DNA of 64,000 nucleotides from Panorpa germanica. Lineage: Eukaryota > Arthropoda > Insecta > Mecoptera > Panorpidae. Below are positions 1 to 11,400 of this stretch, piece by piece. Location of the stretch: positions 26,899,034-26,963,033 of the forward strand of contig OY783205.1 of the NCBI GenBank assembly GCA_963678705.1, in the 5' to 3' direction. Every line of letters begins with the position of its first letter. Within the stretch, counting starts at the first letter, position 1. A program made the translations under genes and the position numbers. A model generated the notes under the pieces. It searched no databases, had not been told where the DNA came from, and worked only from the letters and a program-made list of their open reading frames with translations.

Positions 1-1
1 T

Positions 2-2830
2 CGATTGCCCCATGCGCAAAAAGAGATTGTGGAAAAGCATATTCAGGAACTGTTGGTCAACAACATAATTGAAGAAAGCGACTCACCCTATAACGCACCT
101 TTATTAGTAGTACCAAAAAAACCAGATGCGTTAGGTAATAAACAATTCCGCGTAGTAGTCGATTTCCGTAAACTTAACGAGCAGACAACAAGTGACGCCT
201 ATCCTTTGCCTCTTATACATGATATACTGGACCAACTTAGTGGTGCAAAATTTTTCTCTACCCTTGACTTAGCAAGCGGTTTTCACCAGGTCCCTATGCT
301 TCCCGAAGATAAAGAGAAAACAGCATTTAGTGCGAACTTTAAACACTATCAATTTGTAAGAATGCCATTCGGACTTAAAGGAGCCCCCCCCATGTTTCAG
401 AGACTTATGTCTCACGTTCTCACAGGTTTGCAAGGAATAGATTGCTTAATCTATCTGGACGATGTAGTCATTTTTGGAAAAAACATTTCTGAGCACAACC
501 AAAGATTAAAAAACGTTTTTTCTAAATTACGGGAACATAATTTGAAGCTCCAACCATCCAAATGTAACTTTCTACATAAAGATTTGATTTATTTAGGTCA
601 CGTTATTAATGAAACAGGTATTCTACCAGATCCTTCTAAAGTAGAAGCAATAAAGAATTTCCCCATTCCAAACAGTCCTAAACAAATTAAAACATTTTTG
701 GGTATGTCTGGTTATTATCGCCGACATATACCGCATTACGCAGAGATAGCCAAACCACTATATAATGCAGCAAACAGTAATGTTAAAGTATTAGAATGGT
801 CAGACCAATGCGACGAATCATTTAAAACTTTAAAAAATAAATTAACCATATCACCTGTTTTGCAATACCCGGACTTTAGTAAAAATTTCGTTGTAACCAC
901 GGATGCAAGTAAATATGCTATAGGTGCAGTCCTTTCACAAGGTACTATTAAGGAAAGCCACCCAATAGCATATGCTTCAAGAACTCTAAATAAGGCACAA
1001 CAAAATTACACAACTACTGAACGTGAGTTATTAGCAGTAGTATGGGCTGTGGCTCATTTTAGACCCTATCTCTATGGAAAGTTTTTTAGTATCGTAACAG
1101 ACCATCAAGCCTTGACTTGGTTAATGAGTATTAAGGACCCGAGTTCTAGACTTATGCGTTGGCGGATAAAACTAGAGGAATATAATTACGAAGTAATATA
1201 TAGACCAGGTAGTTCGATTCCACACGTAGATGCCCTAAGTCGCGTATACTCACTTCAGGTTGAAACAATGGATGTCACATACGAAAATTATTTAGAAATA
1301 ATTAAAAATAAAATTATCATAAACAATAAAGTAATTGAACATGATAAAAGTTTATATGACGCACCGACGTCATTTTCATTAGTAGATTTTGTATCAAAAG
1401 ATTTTAAAAATTCAATTGGAAATTCTCCTGAATTAATCAATAAATTTAGTAGTATCAATGCATTTCTAATACAAGAAAAAGAAGTATCAGAAATTGCATA
1501 TGTTGAAATTGATACTAGATTTATTATCTGTTTAATAATTAAGGAATTTCATTTTAATCTACCAAATTATAAAGAAATATTTTTGGCATTAGTGAATCTG
1601 AAAAACTTTTGTACTTTACACAAAATTACTAACATAGCTATGAACAGGTTCGAGTCTGAACTAAGTAAATTAGATTTTGCCCAGTTACGAACTATGATCA
1701 GACATATCTTTGATAAAACAAATATAATAGTACACATTTATAATGACAATATACTTAAAATTAGTGACCCTGAGTTAATAAACAATGTAATTTCGGAATT
1801 TCATGTTAATCCCACAGCAGGCCACTTAGGAGTTTCTAAAACAATTAAACGATTAAAATCACACTTTAAATTTCCAAGTATGATTAGAAAAGTTAAAAAT
1901 TTTATTAGACAATGTGTATCATGTCAAAAGAATAAAGTGTGCAAATTAAATAAATGCCCATTAACAATTACATCGACTTCGAAACATAGTTTCGAAAGGT
2001 TGGCTTTGGACATAGTATATCTTCCCAAGAAAGACGACAACGACAAATACAAATACTTACTAACAATACAGGATGACCTTACTAAATTTACGGAAGCTAT
2101 TCCTATTATAAACCAGGAGGCAAATACTGTCGCGAAAGCATTAGTAACTAACGTTATTTGTAGGTACGGAGTTCCTAATATGATCTTAACAGACCAAGGA
2201 ACAAATTTCATGTCAAAAATTTTTAAAGATATATGCAAATTGTTAAAAATTAAACAATTAAAAACAACAGCATTTAGACCAGCAACCAACGGTGCCTTAG
2301 AAAGAGTTCATAAAACCCTTGCCGAGTATCTAAGGAATTTTTGTAAAAAGCAGGATGATTGGATAAATTGGATTCCCTATGCAATGTTCGTGTATAACAC
2401 AACTCCGCATACAGCGACCGGTTTTACTCCTTTCGAACTAATTTATGGACATAAGGCAAATCTGCCTTCAATTTTTTATAAAGAACCAATTGAGGTAAAT
2501 ACTTATAATAATTTTATAGTAGAACTCAAACACAGGTTACAAGTAGCGAGGGAACTTGCTATAAATAACTTGGTTAAAAGCAAAAAAAAAACAAAATTAT
2601 ATTTTGATAAAAGGGTCAATTCTCTTTTCACACCTGAAGTAAACGAACTAGTTTTATTAAGAAATGAACAGTTACCAACTAAAGGACAGTCAAAAAAACT
2701 TTTACCCTTATACGTAGGACCGTATAAAGTTACTAAAATTATATCCCCTGTTAATACAGAAATACTAATTGGTAAAAAACATACGGTAGTTCATAATAAT
2801 AGGTTGAAGAGATTTTGTACCAATGAATAA
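2..2830 (+). CDS. pol: Ty3/Gypsy pol polyprotein (RT, RNase H, integrase), 5' partial
   Basis: The frame is open from the window edge (base 2) to a TAA at 2830, so the start is outside. Residue numbers count from base 5. Reverse transcriptase lies at about 45-205, with VVVDFRKLNE, FSTLDLASGFHQ, PFGLKGAPPMFQ and the catalytic YLDD. RNase H lies at about 295-415, with TDASKYAIGAVLSQ, the TTERELLAVVWA glutamate and VTDHQALTWL. A spacer of about 170 residues follows. The integrase has an HHCC zinc finger (GHLGVSKTI to CVSCQKN) and a core with LALDIVYLP, ILTDQGTNF and ATNGALERVH, so the D-D-E residues are all kept. A GPY motif (YVGPYKV) is near the C-terminus. No stop or frameshift interrupts it. 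It would copy the element's RNA to DNA and integrate it. Confidence 0.95.
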   Translation, partial: RLPHAQKEIVEKHIQELLVNNIIEESDSPYNAPLLVVPKKPDALGNKQFRVVVDFRKLNEQTTSDAYPLPLIHDILDQLSGAKFFSTLDLASGFHQVPMLPEDKEKTAFSANFKHYQFVRMPFGLKGAPPMFQRLMSHVLTGLQGIDCLIYLDDVVIFGKNISEHNQRLKNVFSKLREHNLKLQPSKCNFLHKDLIYLGHVINETGILPDPSKVEAIKNFPIPNSPKQIKTFLGMSGYYRRHIPHYAEIAKPLYNAANSNVKVLEWSDQCDESFKTLKNKLTISPVLQYPDFSKNFVVTTDASKYAIGAVLSQGTIKESHPIAYASRTLNKAQQNYTTTERELLAVVWAVAHFRPYLYGKFFSIVTDHQALTWLMSIKDPSSRLMRWRIKLEEYNYEVIYRPGSSIPHVDALSRVYSLQVETMDVTYENYLEIIKNKIIINNKVIEHDKSLYDAPTSFSLVDFVSKDFKNSIGNSPELINKFSSINAFLIQEKEVSEIAYVEIDTRFIICLIIKEFHFNLPNYKEIFLALVNLKNFCTLHKITNIAMNRFESELSKLDFAQLRTMIRHIFDKTNIIVHIYNDNILKISDPELINNVISEFHVNPTAGHLGVSKTIKRLKSHFKFPSMIRKVKNFIRQCVSCQKNKVCKLNKCPLTITSTSKHSFERLALDIVYLPKKDDNDKYKYLLTIQDDLTKFTEAIPIINQEANTVAKALVTNVICRYGVPNMILTDQGTNFMSKIFKDICKLLKIKQLKTTAFRPATNGALERVHKTLAEYLRNFCKKQDDWINWIPYAMFVYNTTPHTATGFTPFELIYGHKANLPSIFYKEPIEVNTYNNFIVELKHRLQVARELAINNLVKSKKKTKLYFDKRVNSLFTPEVNELVLLRNEQLPTKGQSKKLLPLYVGPYKVTKIISPVNTEILIGKKHTVVHNNRLKRFCTNE

Positions 2831-3115
2831 AAACTTGACGAATGAAATGGATTTTGTCAGGGATGATTGTTTTGTGGAGCAGTGTTAACTCTATACGATG
2901 GGATCAGAATCGTTGTCGACACTTTGCTTCTCTTTTTGTTTTTTTCTAGAATTGTAACTCGTATATTTTGTTTTTATACGTGTCCCTTTTTTTTTGAAAG
3001 GGGGTGTTGTGATATGTACGACATCTCCCCTATCACAATTTTTCCTTTTTCTTTTCCTTAGAGCAGAAACGCATATGTTTTGTTTTATATGCGTTCCTTT
3101 TCTTTGGTTGAGGAG

Positions 3116-3468
3116 TGTTGTAAGTACGCATATGTCGCACTTACCTTTTATTTTTAATGATATTAAATGTTAATTATGTAATAGAATTATATTATGTAAA
3201 CAGTTTTTGTATTAGTATTAAGATCGTAAAGAATAATTATTTAAGTTTAGCGCTTATAAATATTGTCTCTGGTTTGTGGAGATTAATATTGATTTAATGC
3301 TGGTAATTCAGTATTGGCGTTCTGTGATGTGAAATAAATTATTATATATTAAATTGCACAAGACGCTGAAAGCCAGTCTTCTCCTGAGTCTCAAAGCAAG
3401 CATTACTATTCGCAACTTCGTACGTATTGAATAGTGAGCACATTTCAACTATTAATTAAATTATAACA
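3116..3468 (+). repeat. 3' LTR of the Ty3/Gypsy element
   Basis: The 353-base stretch begins TGTTGTAAG and ends TTATAACA, the usual TG...CA ends. It is preceded by a purine-rich stretch (GGTTGAGGAG, 3106-3115) that could serve as the polypurine tract, and it contains AATAAA at 3333-3338. An alternative left edge is at 3004, where a very similar tract (GAAAGGGGG then TGTTGTG) occurs, because the region around the LTR edge is duplicated (2955-3027 and 3068-3140). Without the 5' LTR the choice is not certain. Confidence 0.65.
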
Positions 3469-4324
3469 CTATAGAATTACATTTTGTTTTATATCTGTCA
3501 TCTTCGTTAATCTAATAAAATACTATTGTAATTAAGTAAGCAGATATAATATTACAACGAATAAATGATATATTTTAATAAAAGTGTTTGTATTAATAGT
3601 AATAAAAAGATACTAATTGTTCAACCGTCGCATGTCGCAACGAGGTTACTTTAGACCGCTCAAGTATTCTCTAATTGCAACAATACACCGTCTGAACAAG
3701 AATCCTTATTAATCATCTTAAGAAAGATATTCGATTACTACTGTAATTGGTGTTGGAAGTCGTCAACTGAAGAATCTACTACCAGAAGCTAGCATCCCTG
3801 CAGAATGTACTAGTAAGCTGAGTAATCTCCTCCAGAACGACAATACGACACCATTTTACAACACTATGAATATAATAACTCTTTACTACTTTTAAATTTA
3901 AATTTAAAATAATTTTAAAAAACTCATGATTTGGTAATCTCGCGAACGATGTTGATTTCATAGCGAGTCACACTAGTCACACTCTTGTGATCAATCAAAT
4001 ACATAACAAATATTGAAAATACAAAGTAACTGATAAGAAACCCTATACGTTCACTGATTACAGCTGATAATTTATAACACACACCTTTTATAGTCATATT
4101 TACGTTTACATATCAGATTGTATTATATTCCCGGAAATTTGGCTAAAAAATTGTCTCCATCGACTTGTAATACTCTTGTCTCAACAAATCTTGAAGAATG
4201 TTTAGGATAAGCGTTCACATAAATTGCTTATAAAGTATATACACAGTCCCGCATTGGTTAGTCAGCAAATTGTATAACTGTCGAGGTGGTTTCTTATTTA
4301 CATTCATATTTCCACAAGTTTACC
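3469..4324. other. AT-rich non-coding stretch
   Basis: No coding exon or recognisable repeat was seen. I looked here for the prolidase exon that should precede the one at 5444 and did not find it. Confidence 0.5.
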
Positions 4325-4439
4325 CGCTTTACAAATAAGCCTGTTATAAAATTTATACATGGTATAAAGCCCACCCGGATAGGGTTATTATCAGTTTATA
4401 CCTAGTATAAATTTTATAACAGGTTTATTTATAAGGCGG
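4325..4439. repeat. long imperfect inverted repeat (hairpin)
   Basis: Left arm 4325-4368 and right arm 4395-4439 are near-complementary over about 44 bases. The shared core reads TATAAATTTTATAACAGG on the right arm, and a loop of about 26 bases separates the arms. It may be the remnant of a foldback element. No function is visible. Confidence 0.7.
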
Positions 4440-4477
4440 CTATAAGCTTACAAACCATAAGATGTAAACTATCTTTA

Positions 4478-4695
4478 TATAGTCCAAATCACGATAGTTC
4501 AGCGGCGACTTATACTTAAAAGAGGTTATAAGAGCGGTATAAATCTATAATACGATAATGAATTTTATCTTATTCGTTTCTATATACCTTTTAGAAAAAT
4601 AAGTGAGTCAGTGCTTTTTAATTATATCGGCAGTTTATACCCCACAACTTGTTTTAAGTATGAGTCGCCGGCGAACTCTCGTAATTTGAACTATA
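4478..4695. mobile_element. foldback/MITE-like element with 44-base terminal inverted repeats
   Basis: The segment begins TATAGTCCAAATCACGATAG and its end, read in reverse complement, begins TATAGTTCAAATTACGAGAG. The inverted match continues through GGCGAC to ACTTAAAA, so the arms cover about 4478-4521 and 4652-4695 with few mismatches. It has no coding capacity. I could not define a target-site duplication, so the superfamily is unassigned. Confidence 0.6.
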
Positions 4696-5443
4696 GTTCG
4701 TTTCACAAGATATTTTAAGTTTTACAATATAGTAGAACACATCTATATCTATCACAAACTATTTCTTTGTTTATTTCTATTGAAATTATTGAATGCTGGC
4801 CAAAGTAAACAAGATTTATTGAGATCAAATACAATTATTTATAAATATGATATATTAATATATGTAAATATATATGTAGCTACACGCGCTTATGTATAAT
4901 GGGAACACATTATGTAAAAATCGTTAGTTACTTGTCTAAATCGATATTGTTTTTGAACGTGACTGACTTAAGGGCTAAATTTAATCTATTTTCATCATCT
5001 TCTGAATAGAGGATATTTTAATCAGTACCGGATTAAGATCTCAGAAGACTTTGACTGTAACATATTATATTTTCTACTTCTTATTGCGATTTACTCTACT
5101 GTTTTGAAGCCCGAAACAAATATCTATAAAAGGAAATTTTGTTTTTAAAAAGTATTTAAAATCCCAAAAACAATATAAACTTGTAAAAAAGACAGCATAC
5201 TTTCACGGACAGTAAGAGCACATCTGTTTCTAATCAGGAAAAAAACTGTTGCATTAAATATTTCAAATTTATTTCTATTTTGTAACTAATACTAGAATAT
5301 ACTCTGTAATAGATTAAGTTTTGAAACGGTCTTAGCCCGAAAAATTAAGAAAAAACTAGCAATTTAAAAAATATTCTTTATATATATTTATATTTGATTT
5401 AACTTCTTGGATTTAACTAACATTACATTTCTTTCTTTTACAG
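4696..5443. other. AT-rich non-coding stretch before a prolidase exon
   Basis: No gene is seen. The last bases (TTTCTTTTACAG) form the splice acceptor of the exon at 5444. The rest is probably prolidase intron. Confidence 0.5.
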
Positions 5444-5491
5444 CTGAGAGATGTTTTGAAAGCCTTAAACCCCGCGACTCTTCTGACACTG
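5444..5491 (+). CDS. PEPD: isolated 48-base prolidase exon
   Basis: Flanked by a polypyrimidine tract plus acceptor (TTCTTTTACAG) and the donor GTAAGT. It encodes exactly 16 residues in phase 0 ([16 protein letters not shown]), matching the prolidase segment just before the conserved GVN.DSG motif. That motif opens the next exon, 38 kb away at 43706. This exon is too short to be found as an open frame on its own. Confidence 0.88.
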
Positions 5492-8400
5492 GTAAGTCAA
5501 CAAACTTTAAATACAAATACAATTTTGATATTTCTTAGTAAAAGATAAAAAATAAGTTTTTTACTTGTTATTTGTAGTTATGTTGGTTATAGAATCTTAA
5601 AACTATAAACTAAGGATGTAGATATTCCATTCGATGTTTTGTACGTGCTTTTCATACTAAGGTGTAACTTAAATTAAGTTATCTTTTACTTTAAAGATGG
5701 CGGTATTGTTTCTTTTGTAACATGAGCTTACGAAAGTTTTTGAAACTTTTACCATATAATTAGGTTTGGATGGTTTTTGTTTCATAATTTAAAGTGTAAG
5801 TACATTGATTAAATCACTTAATTAAGTTTGTTTACGAATACACAAGCTCGGTTGTTCGGGGTAAACAAAAAGCTGTGAGCTTTAATAACAGTTCAACAAA
5901 TAGTATAACTAGATGCAATTGAATTTTGCATCTAGTTTTGTAAGTCATTATATCTAAAGAAATTGATCGGTACGAAAAACTTTTTATTGTTAAAATATAT
6001 TCTTTTGTGAAAACTTTATCTTTTAAGTATTTTACATAAAAAGCTTCCTGATAAATGAAGCTCCTTCAATAAAATATACGCATAGCTTTTCACACTGACT
6101 ATCTCTCGCATTTATAAAACAGCTGTTGAATAATTTATTAAAATGGTAAATTTCAAAGTTGTTTTGTTACCAAGTTGCTTTAACTATAGCTCTATCTACT
6201 TGTGGTCGTTTGAAGACAAATTGTCTATGAAATTTGTTATACAACTTGTTTTAACAAGTTTTTACCAGAAATGTAAAAAAGATGATGACAATATAAATAA
6301 TAAACAACAACGCTGTTGAATTTATTTTAGTCAGTAGATTAAAATACCTGTCAACAAACCTAAGAAATTTGCGAAGAATTCAGTTAAGAGGGATTAAGAA
6401 ACTACAATAAAGTTATTGCCATTAACAAATTTTCAATTAAAAAGTTTTTACGTAAATTTTATCGATATTTTCTCTTATACACCTAACGCTTGTTTTATTT
6501 TTTGTTTTGTTTCGTTTCTAGACACGTTTTAGCTTGCCTCGTGTGTGTTTTTTTTAGATTTTGCAATCAAAACCACTTCTGTATCGTTGTATAGTTGTCT
6601 ACAAACAACTCCGCGACTCGGGGTCAACTTTCTCTAAGGTTGCTTTCTTATTTAGAGCAAATAATATTATATTATTTATATATACATTATATTAAGGCCA
6701 TCAGCATCACAAAAGAAACGGTATGTATTTTACTAGTATATCTATCTATATTCTCTTGTATATATAACGATATATTATTTATTTGAATTTTAGATTTAAA
6801 ATAAATTCAATTTTTATTATAGATTGTTAGTCGCTTTTTATATTTGTTTTATATTATCATGAAAGGTTTTTAAACTGTAAAATATTTTACAGTTAGCAGC
6901 ACGTACAGATACTTGAAGCAGTTGTACAGCTATTAAAGAATATAACGTAGAATCAAAGTAACATTACAGTTAAAAGCAAAAATAAAGTAGAATTACTGAT
7001 AGATTACTTCTTCGCCAATAGATCTGAATAATTGGTTAAAAAAAAGTGATAATTAGAATCTCAAAATGTTCTTTTTTTATTTAATTTATTACGGTGTTAT
7101 CATCTAACTTCAATTGAATAACCATGTAGTACTTTTACGCCTTAAATAGTAAAATCGGATATTACTATCAGTTTCCACCTTGTATAATTATTTACTTTAT
7201 AAAATGTACTCTTAAACAAACCACAACTTTCAAAAAGTAAAGTTATATTTTTTGCAATCTCTTTGTTTACCAAGGACAATTATTACTAATTGCAACAATT
7301 GTTCTTATTTCGAAATCTTTTATTCAATTTTAATCGAATTAAAAATACATTTCTCTTTGTCTTGAATACATATATTAATTACTGTTTGTGTATTTTATTT
7401 AATGTTATTTACATTTTTCACTAAACAAAGTTCAAAATATGTTTATACCAGCGTATGTATATATATATGTTATGTAAAAATAGTAACATATTCATAGAAA
7501 TTCTCAGACATTTGTGAATGTTGGTTGAATACGTATATTTATATAAGATATATGAGTTAAATATATGCATCACGCGCAGACGTATGCTAGAAGCAGGAAT
7601 GAGATTTTTGTTGATGTTGTTTGTAATAGATACACATAGAATCAACTCAGGGAAATTTCCCTCACGATCAGTAGTTATTAAAATCTTCATGATTCTTGAG
7701 TTAATTTATTTACTTCAATATTTAAAAGAAATGCTAGATTCCAATCAAATATATATATTGTCAATATTAAAAATGAATTTTGCCGACGAAAAAATAAATT
7801 TTAGCGCCGAGAAATCAAATTTTCGCCTCGAGAAAATAAATTTTAACGGCGAAAAAATAAATTTTCGTGTTCCCCGTGTCCAAGTCTATCAGACACGTAT
7901 CCTAGTCCTGAATCAGCATCGCTGTTGATTAGGCTCCTCTGTTCCTCTGCATGATGTCAACCCCAACCTTGGATGGAAGTCATAGCTGTCACACTGGGAG
8001 TATTCATAGAACCAAATATCGCTAACATTATAAATAGATTGTCATTAATAATAACAGTTATACCACAATAAAATTAGCAATATTTCTTTAATATAACGTA
8101 TCGCCAGTACGATCATGTATCGACATAATATTATGACAAGATTGATCGTATGTGAACATAACGTTATACATGTGGACTACCAGTATGTTACACTTATAAC
8201 ACACCTACAAGAATATTAGCATATTTTTTGAAAGTGTTGTTAATTTTTAATGAATCATACGCGGTCTCAGTGTCCTCCCATTCGATAAAAACTATAGCTT
8301 TACCGCTAATTGTCACTTTTACCGTTATTGTTAACTTGCATGACAATTCAAGAGTTAAGAAGCCACGTGTGCGTTGTTCAATAATCACTTGAAACGTTTA

Positions 8401-11400
8401 ATAAAGTTGGCTATCAGAACCTCAAATATTCGATCATTTTTATTCAATTCGCAATATTATAGAAGTTACTACTCCAGTACGATTGCCATCACTGTTAAAT
8501 AACAGTCGTTTAGGCAAAGCAATGGTTTGACAAGTTTTATTCAAGCAACACTTTATCAACAGACGAAATTTAATTTTTTTCAAAGTTACAAAAGTTATAA
8601 CATAAAACAAAAGCTGACACGCAGATATGACTGTATAAATTATTTTACTATCGAAACTAAGATCAGTGATAAAAAAAATATTTAAAAAAATTCGACAGGA
8701 AATTCCCGTGTGTTCTTAATCTTGGTGGGTGCAAATGCATTGTATGTTTGTATGTCCGAATCACGTGATTCATTCATCTACCAAATGAATTCATAATATT
8801 ATTAATATGTATTATAAAATTTAAGTGGGTTTCTTTAGAGTATGTTAGTAACTTGTTTTAAAGGCTTAATGCTATGTACAAGCAGAGCCGTAACGTAGAG
8901 AGTGGTTCTCGGGCAAAGAAAATTTTATCCAATGGCGTAGGTGAATTGGGATGACAACGGGCTAATTCTAACACGTAGATACAAAATTTAAATGTTATAA
9001 ATGTTTGATTAGAATGTTATTGAAAAATAGAAAGAATTCAGGAGGTAGTGCGTATTGGGGATGGAAGGGAAGATAACTAAGACATTACAGGGGTTTATAG
9101 TACGCCAAAAGAAAGGTAATGGTTTTAACAAGATACAATTGATTTTCACGTGGGAACAAAAATGATACGCCAGTTCTGCTATGGGCGCAGTATTCCCTCG
9201 ATCCGGCCCTGTCTACGAGTATCTATATCCAATGTAATGCCTAATATTTAACAACAGAAACAGATACCACAGTTAAAACAGGTCATACCACTTTAATGTA
9301 TGTTTATGAAAGTTAATGTCTATGTTATATTATTTTTATGTTTCACAGATCATTAATTTTTTCATTTCTTTATTCGCAATGTGCTTGAATGACATGAATT
9401 GACATAAAATTAGTTAGCGCGATAATTAATTAATATTTATTTGTTTTATTGGAACCATAACGAATTTAATACATTTTTTTGCAAAACACATAAGAATATT
9501 GTCTCTCAAGTATTCTGCATATTTTTCCTAAGAGAAAATAATATAAATTGTAATTAGATAGAATCGAATTAAAAAGAAGGTTAAAAGGTGATAACAAATA
9601 ATTACAAAATATTTTTAAAAAAAAGTTGACTCTCGAATGAGGTTTATCAGACATTATAGAAAAATAGAAATCTTGAACTTGAGAATTTATAAACTGTTTT
9701 TATTTTTAGTTGAATAAATGTATTTTTTACAAAATGTTTTATTTGTGACCGGATTCAAGGCCATTCGGCTCCTCGTGGCGCAAATTTATTGCAGTAACGA
9801 AACGGAAAAGATGACGTTTACAAAAAAATAAACAAAACAAACTGAAATACATTTAAAACGTGTATTTTATACAATATGTATTATACATATTTTTGTATAC
9901 TTAATCTAGTACAGTCTACGGACTTTAAAGTGGTCATATGATGTTTTAATTATAAATAAAACCGATGCCCACATCCGCTGAGTAGTCGTAGTAATAGCCC
10001 CATGTTTTATACTTTAGAACCGTCGCAATCAAGAGGGTTAAAGTTTAAGTCACAATAAAAAATGCATTGACCTTTCTAATAACTTTCACTGGTCATATTG
10101 TTTAGCTTTATTTTGTGCATCATATACTTGTTTTATACAGAAACCATTTATTTGATCAAAAAGTTATTTAATTAAAAGTTTTAGCACGTTAAAAATCCTT
10201 TTAACTGATATATGATATGTTTAGATGCTATAATGGGTTTACGAGATATGAGCAAAATTGTAAGCGCATACATTCGCTGTTAAATGTCATCCAGTGTTCT
10301 AAACCGTATATTTCAGGATCCACTGAAAATGTAGGCTTATGTTCTTCTGAATCAAAGAAATACAGTTTTGATATATTTTTATTTCCGTATTTAATTAAGT
10401 TTGTAATATAAATGTAATATTACGAACATAGAGTAGCAAAAATGAAATAATAAGAGGGTTTAAACATATATAAAGGGTTTTTCCTTCACCCTTCTGTATC
10501 CAATATATAACAATTCACATCTTGTGGTGGCTGCAGACTTGCTAAAATAATATTTCGTTTATTCTAAAATTTTAAAAATATACGAATTTGTATATATATC
10601 TTCGGTGTTTTGAAAATTAATAGATATTTTTGTGAATCGACCTTCAACTAAATTATCACCAGACATCAAGGAACATGCGGGTGCCTGATGGCGTTATAAA
10701 ATGTCGCCGGGGCAATAAATAATTCTTGCCAAGAGGAATACTGACTGCCAGTACGTCTGCGTTGTAAATACCAAGAATAACGCTTCTCAAATACAAAATT
10801 GAGTCAGTAGTGACCAGGCCTATTTGTACTTATTTAATCCAATTCTATAGAAAGATTTAATGCTATAAATATTTTGATTACTTAAGATGTTCTTTACCTT
10901 TGAGAATAAGAAACGTGTAACAATATGATTTAAATGTAGCGCATGCGTAGTAAGAAAGGAAAGACTTATAAATAAGTAATCAAAAACTTTATTTCAAGTC
11001 TGTATTTTACTATATTACCAAAAAAGGGTTATATTTCTTATCTTATTGTTCTAATCACTTTATTATATTCTTGATAAACTTGCAAAAATTTAAATATATA
11101 TCTCACTTTTTTATCTTTTGAATATTTTACATTTCTGAGCTAATTATGGATAATATATAATTTACATATTCCAATATTGTCTCAATATAATTGACTTTTA
11201 TTAAATTGTATCTATAAATACACACTCTCTGACGTCTTTGGTTATTTTTAACAACTTTTTTATTTATGTACTTGTTTAAAATAGATATTACCGAGCGATA
11301 ATTGATATAGATTTCACGCGTAGAGCTATTCTGATTAAAATACTTAGAATCAATCTAAAAAATCCCAAACTTATTTTTATTAATAAATATGTTTAGATAT

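Larger units (their letters stand above)
2..3468 (+). mobile_element. Ty3/Gypsy LTR retrotransposon, 3' part
   Basis: The window opens inside the pol gene of an LTR retrotransposon and runs through its 3' LTR. The order reverse transcriptase, RNase H, integrase is that of Ty3/Gypsy (Metaviridae) elements. The 5' LTR, gag and protease lie outside the window, so target-site duplications cannot be checked. Only about 285 bases separate the pol stop from the LTR, so no env gene is present in this copy. The open pol suggests a fairly young insertion. It lies upstream of and in the same orientation as the first visible prolidase exon; whether it sits in a prolidase intron is an inference. Confidence 0.93.

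Noticed and set aside
3469..5443. The preceding prolidase exon
   Set aside because: I searched all frames by eye for the expected sequence and a GT donor in the right phase and found none. It is probably upstream of the window.
7518..7928. A 136-residue frame with repeated EKINF peptides
   Set aside because: The repeat peptide is the translation of a minisatellite. The remainder is AT-driven and has no family features.
8194..8388. A 64-residue minus-strand frame ([16 protein letters not shown])
   Set aside because: Looks mildly protein-like but is short, isolated and adjoins a decayed repeat. No family recognised.
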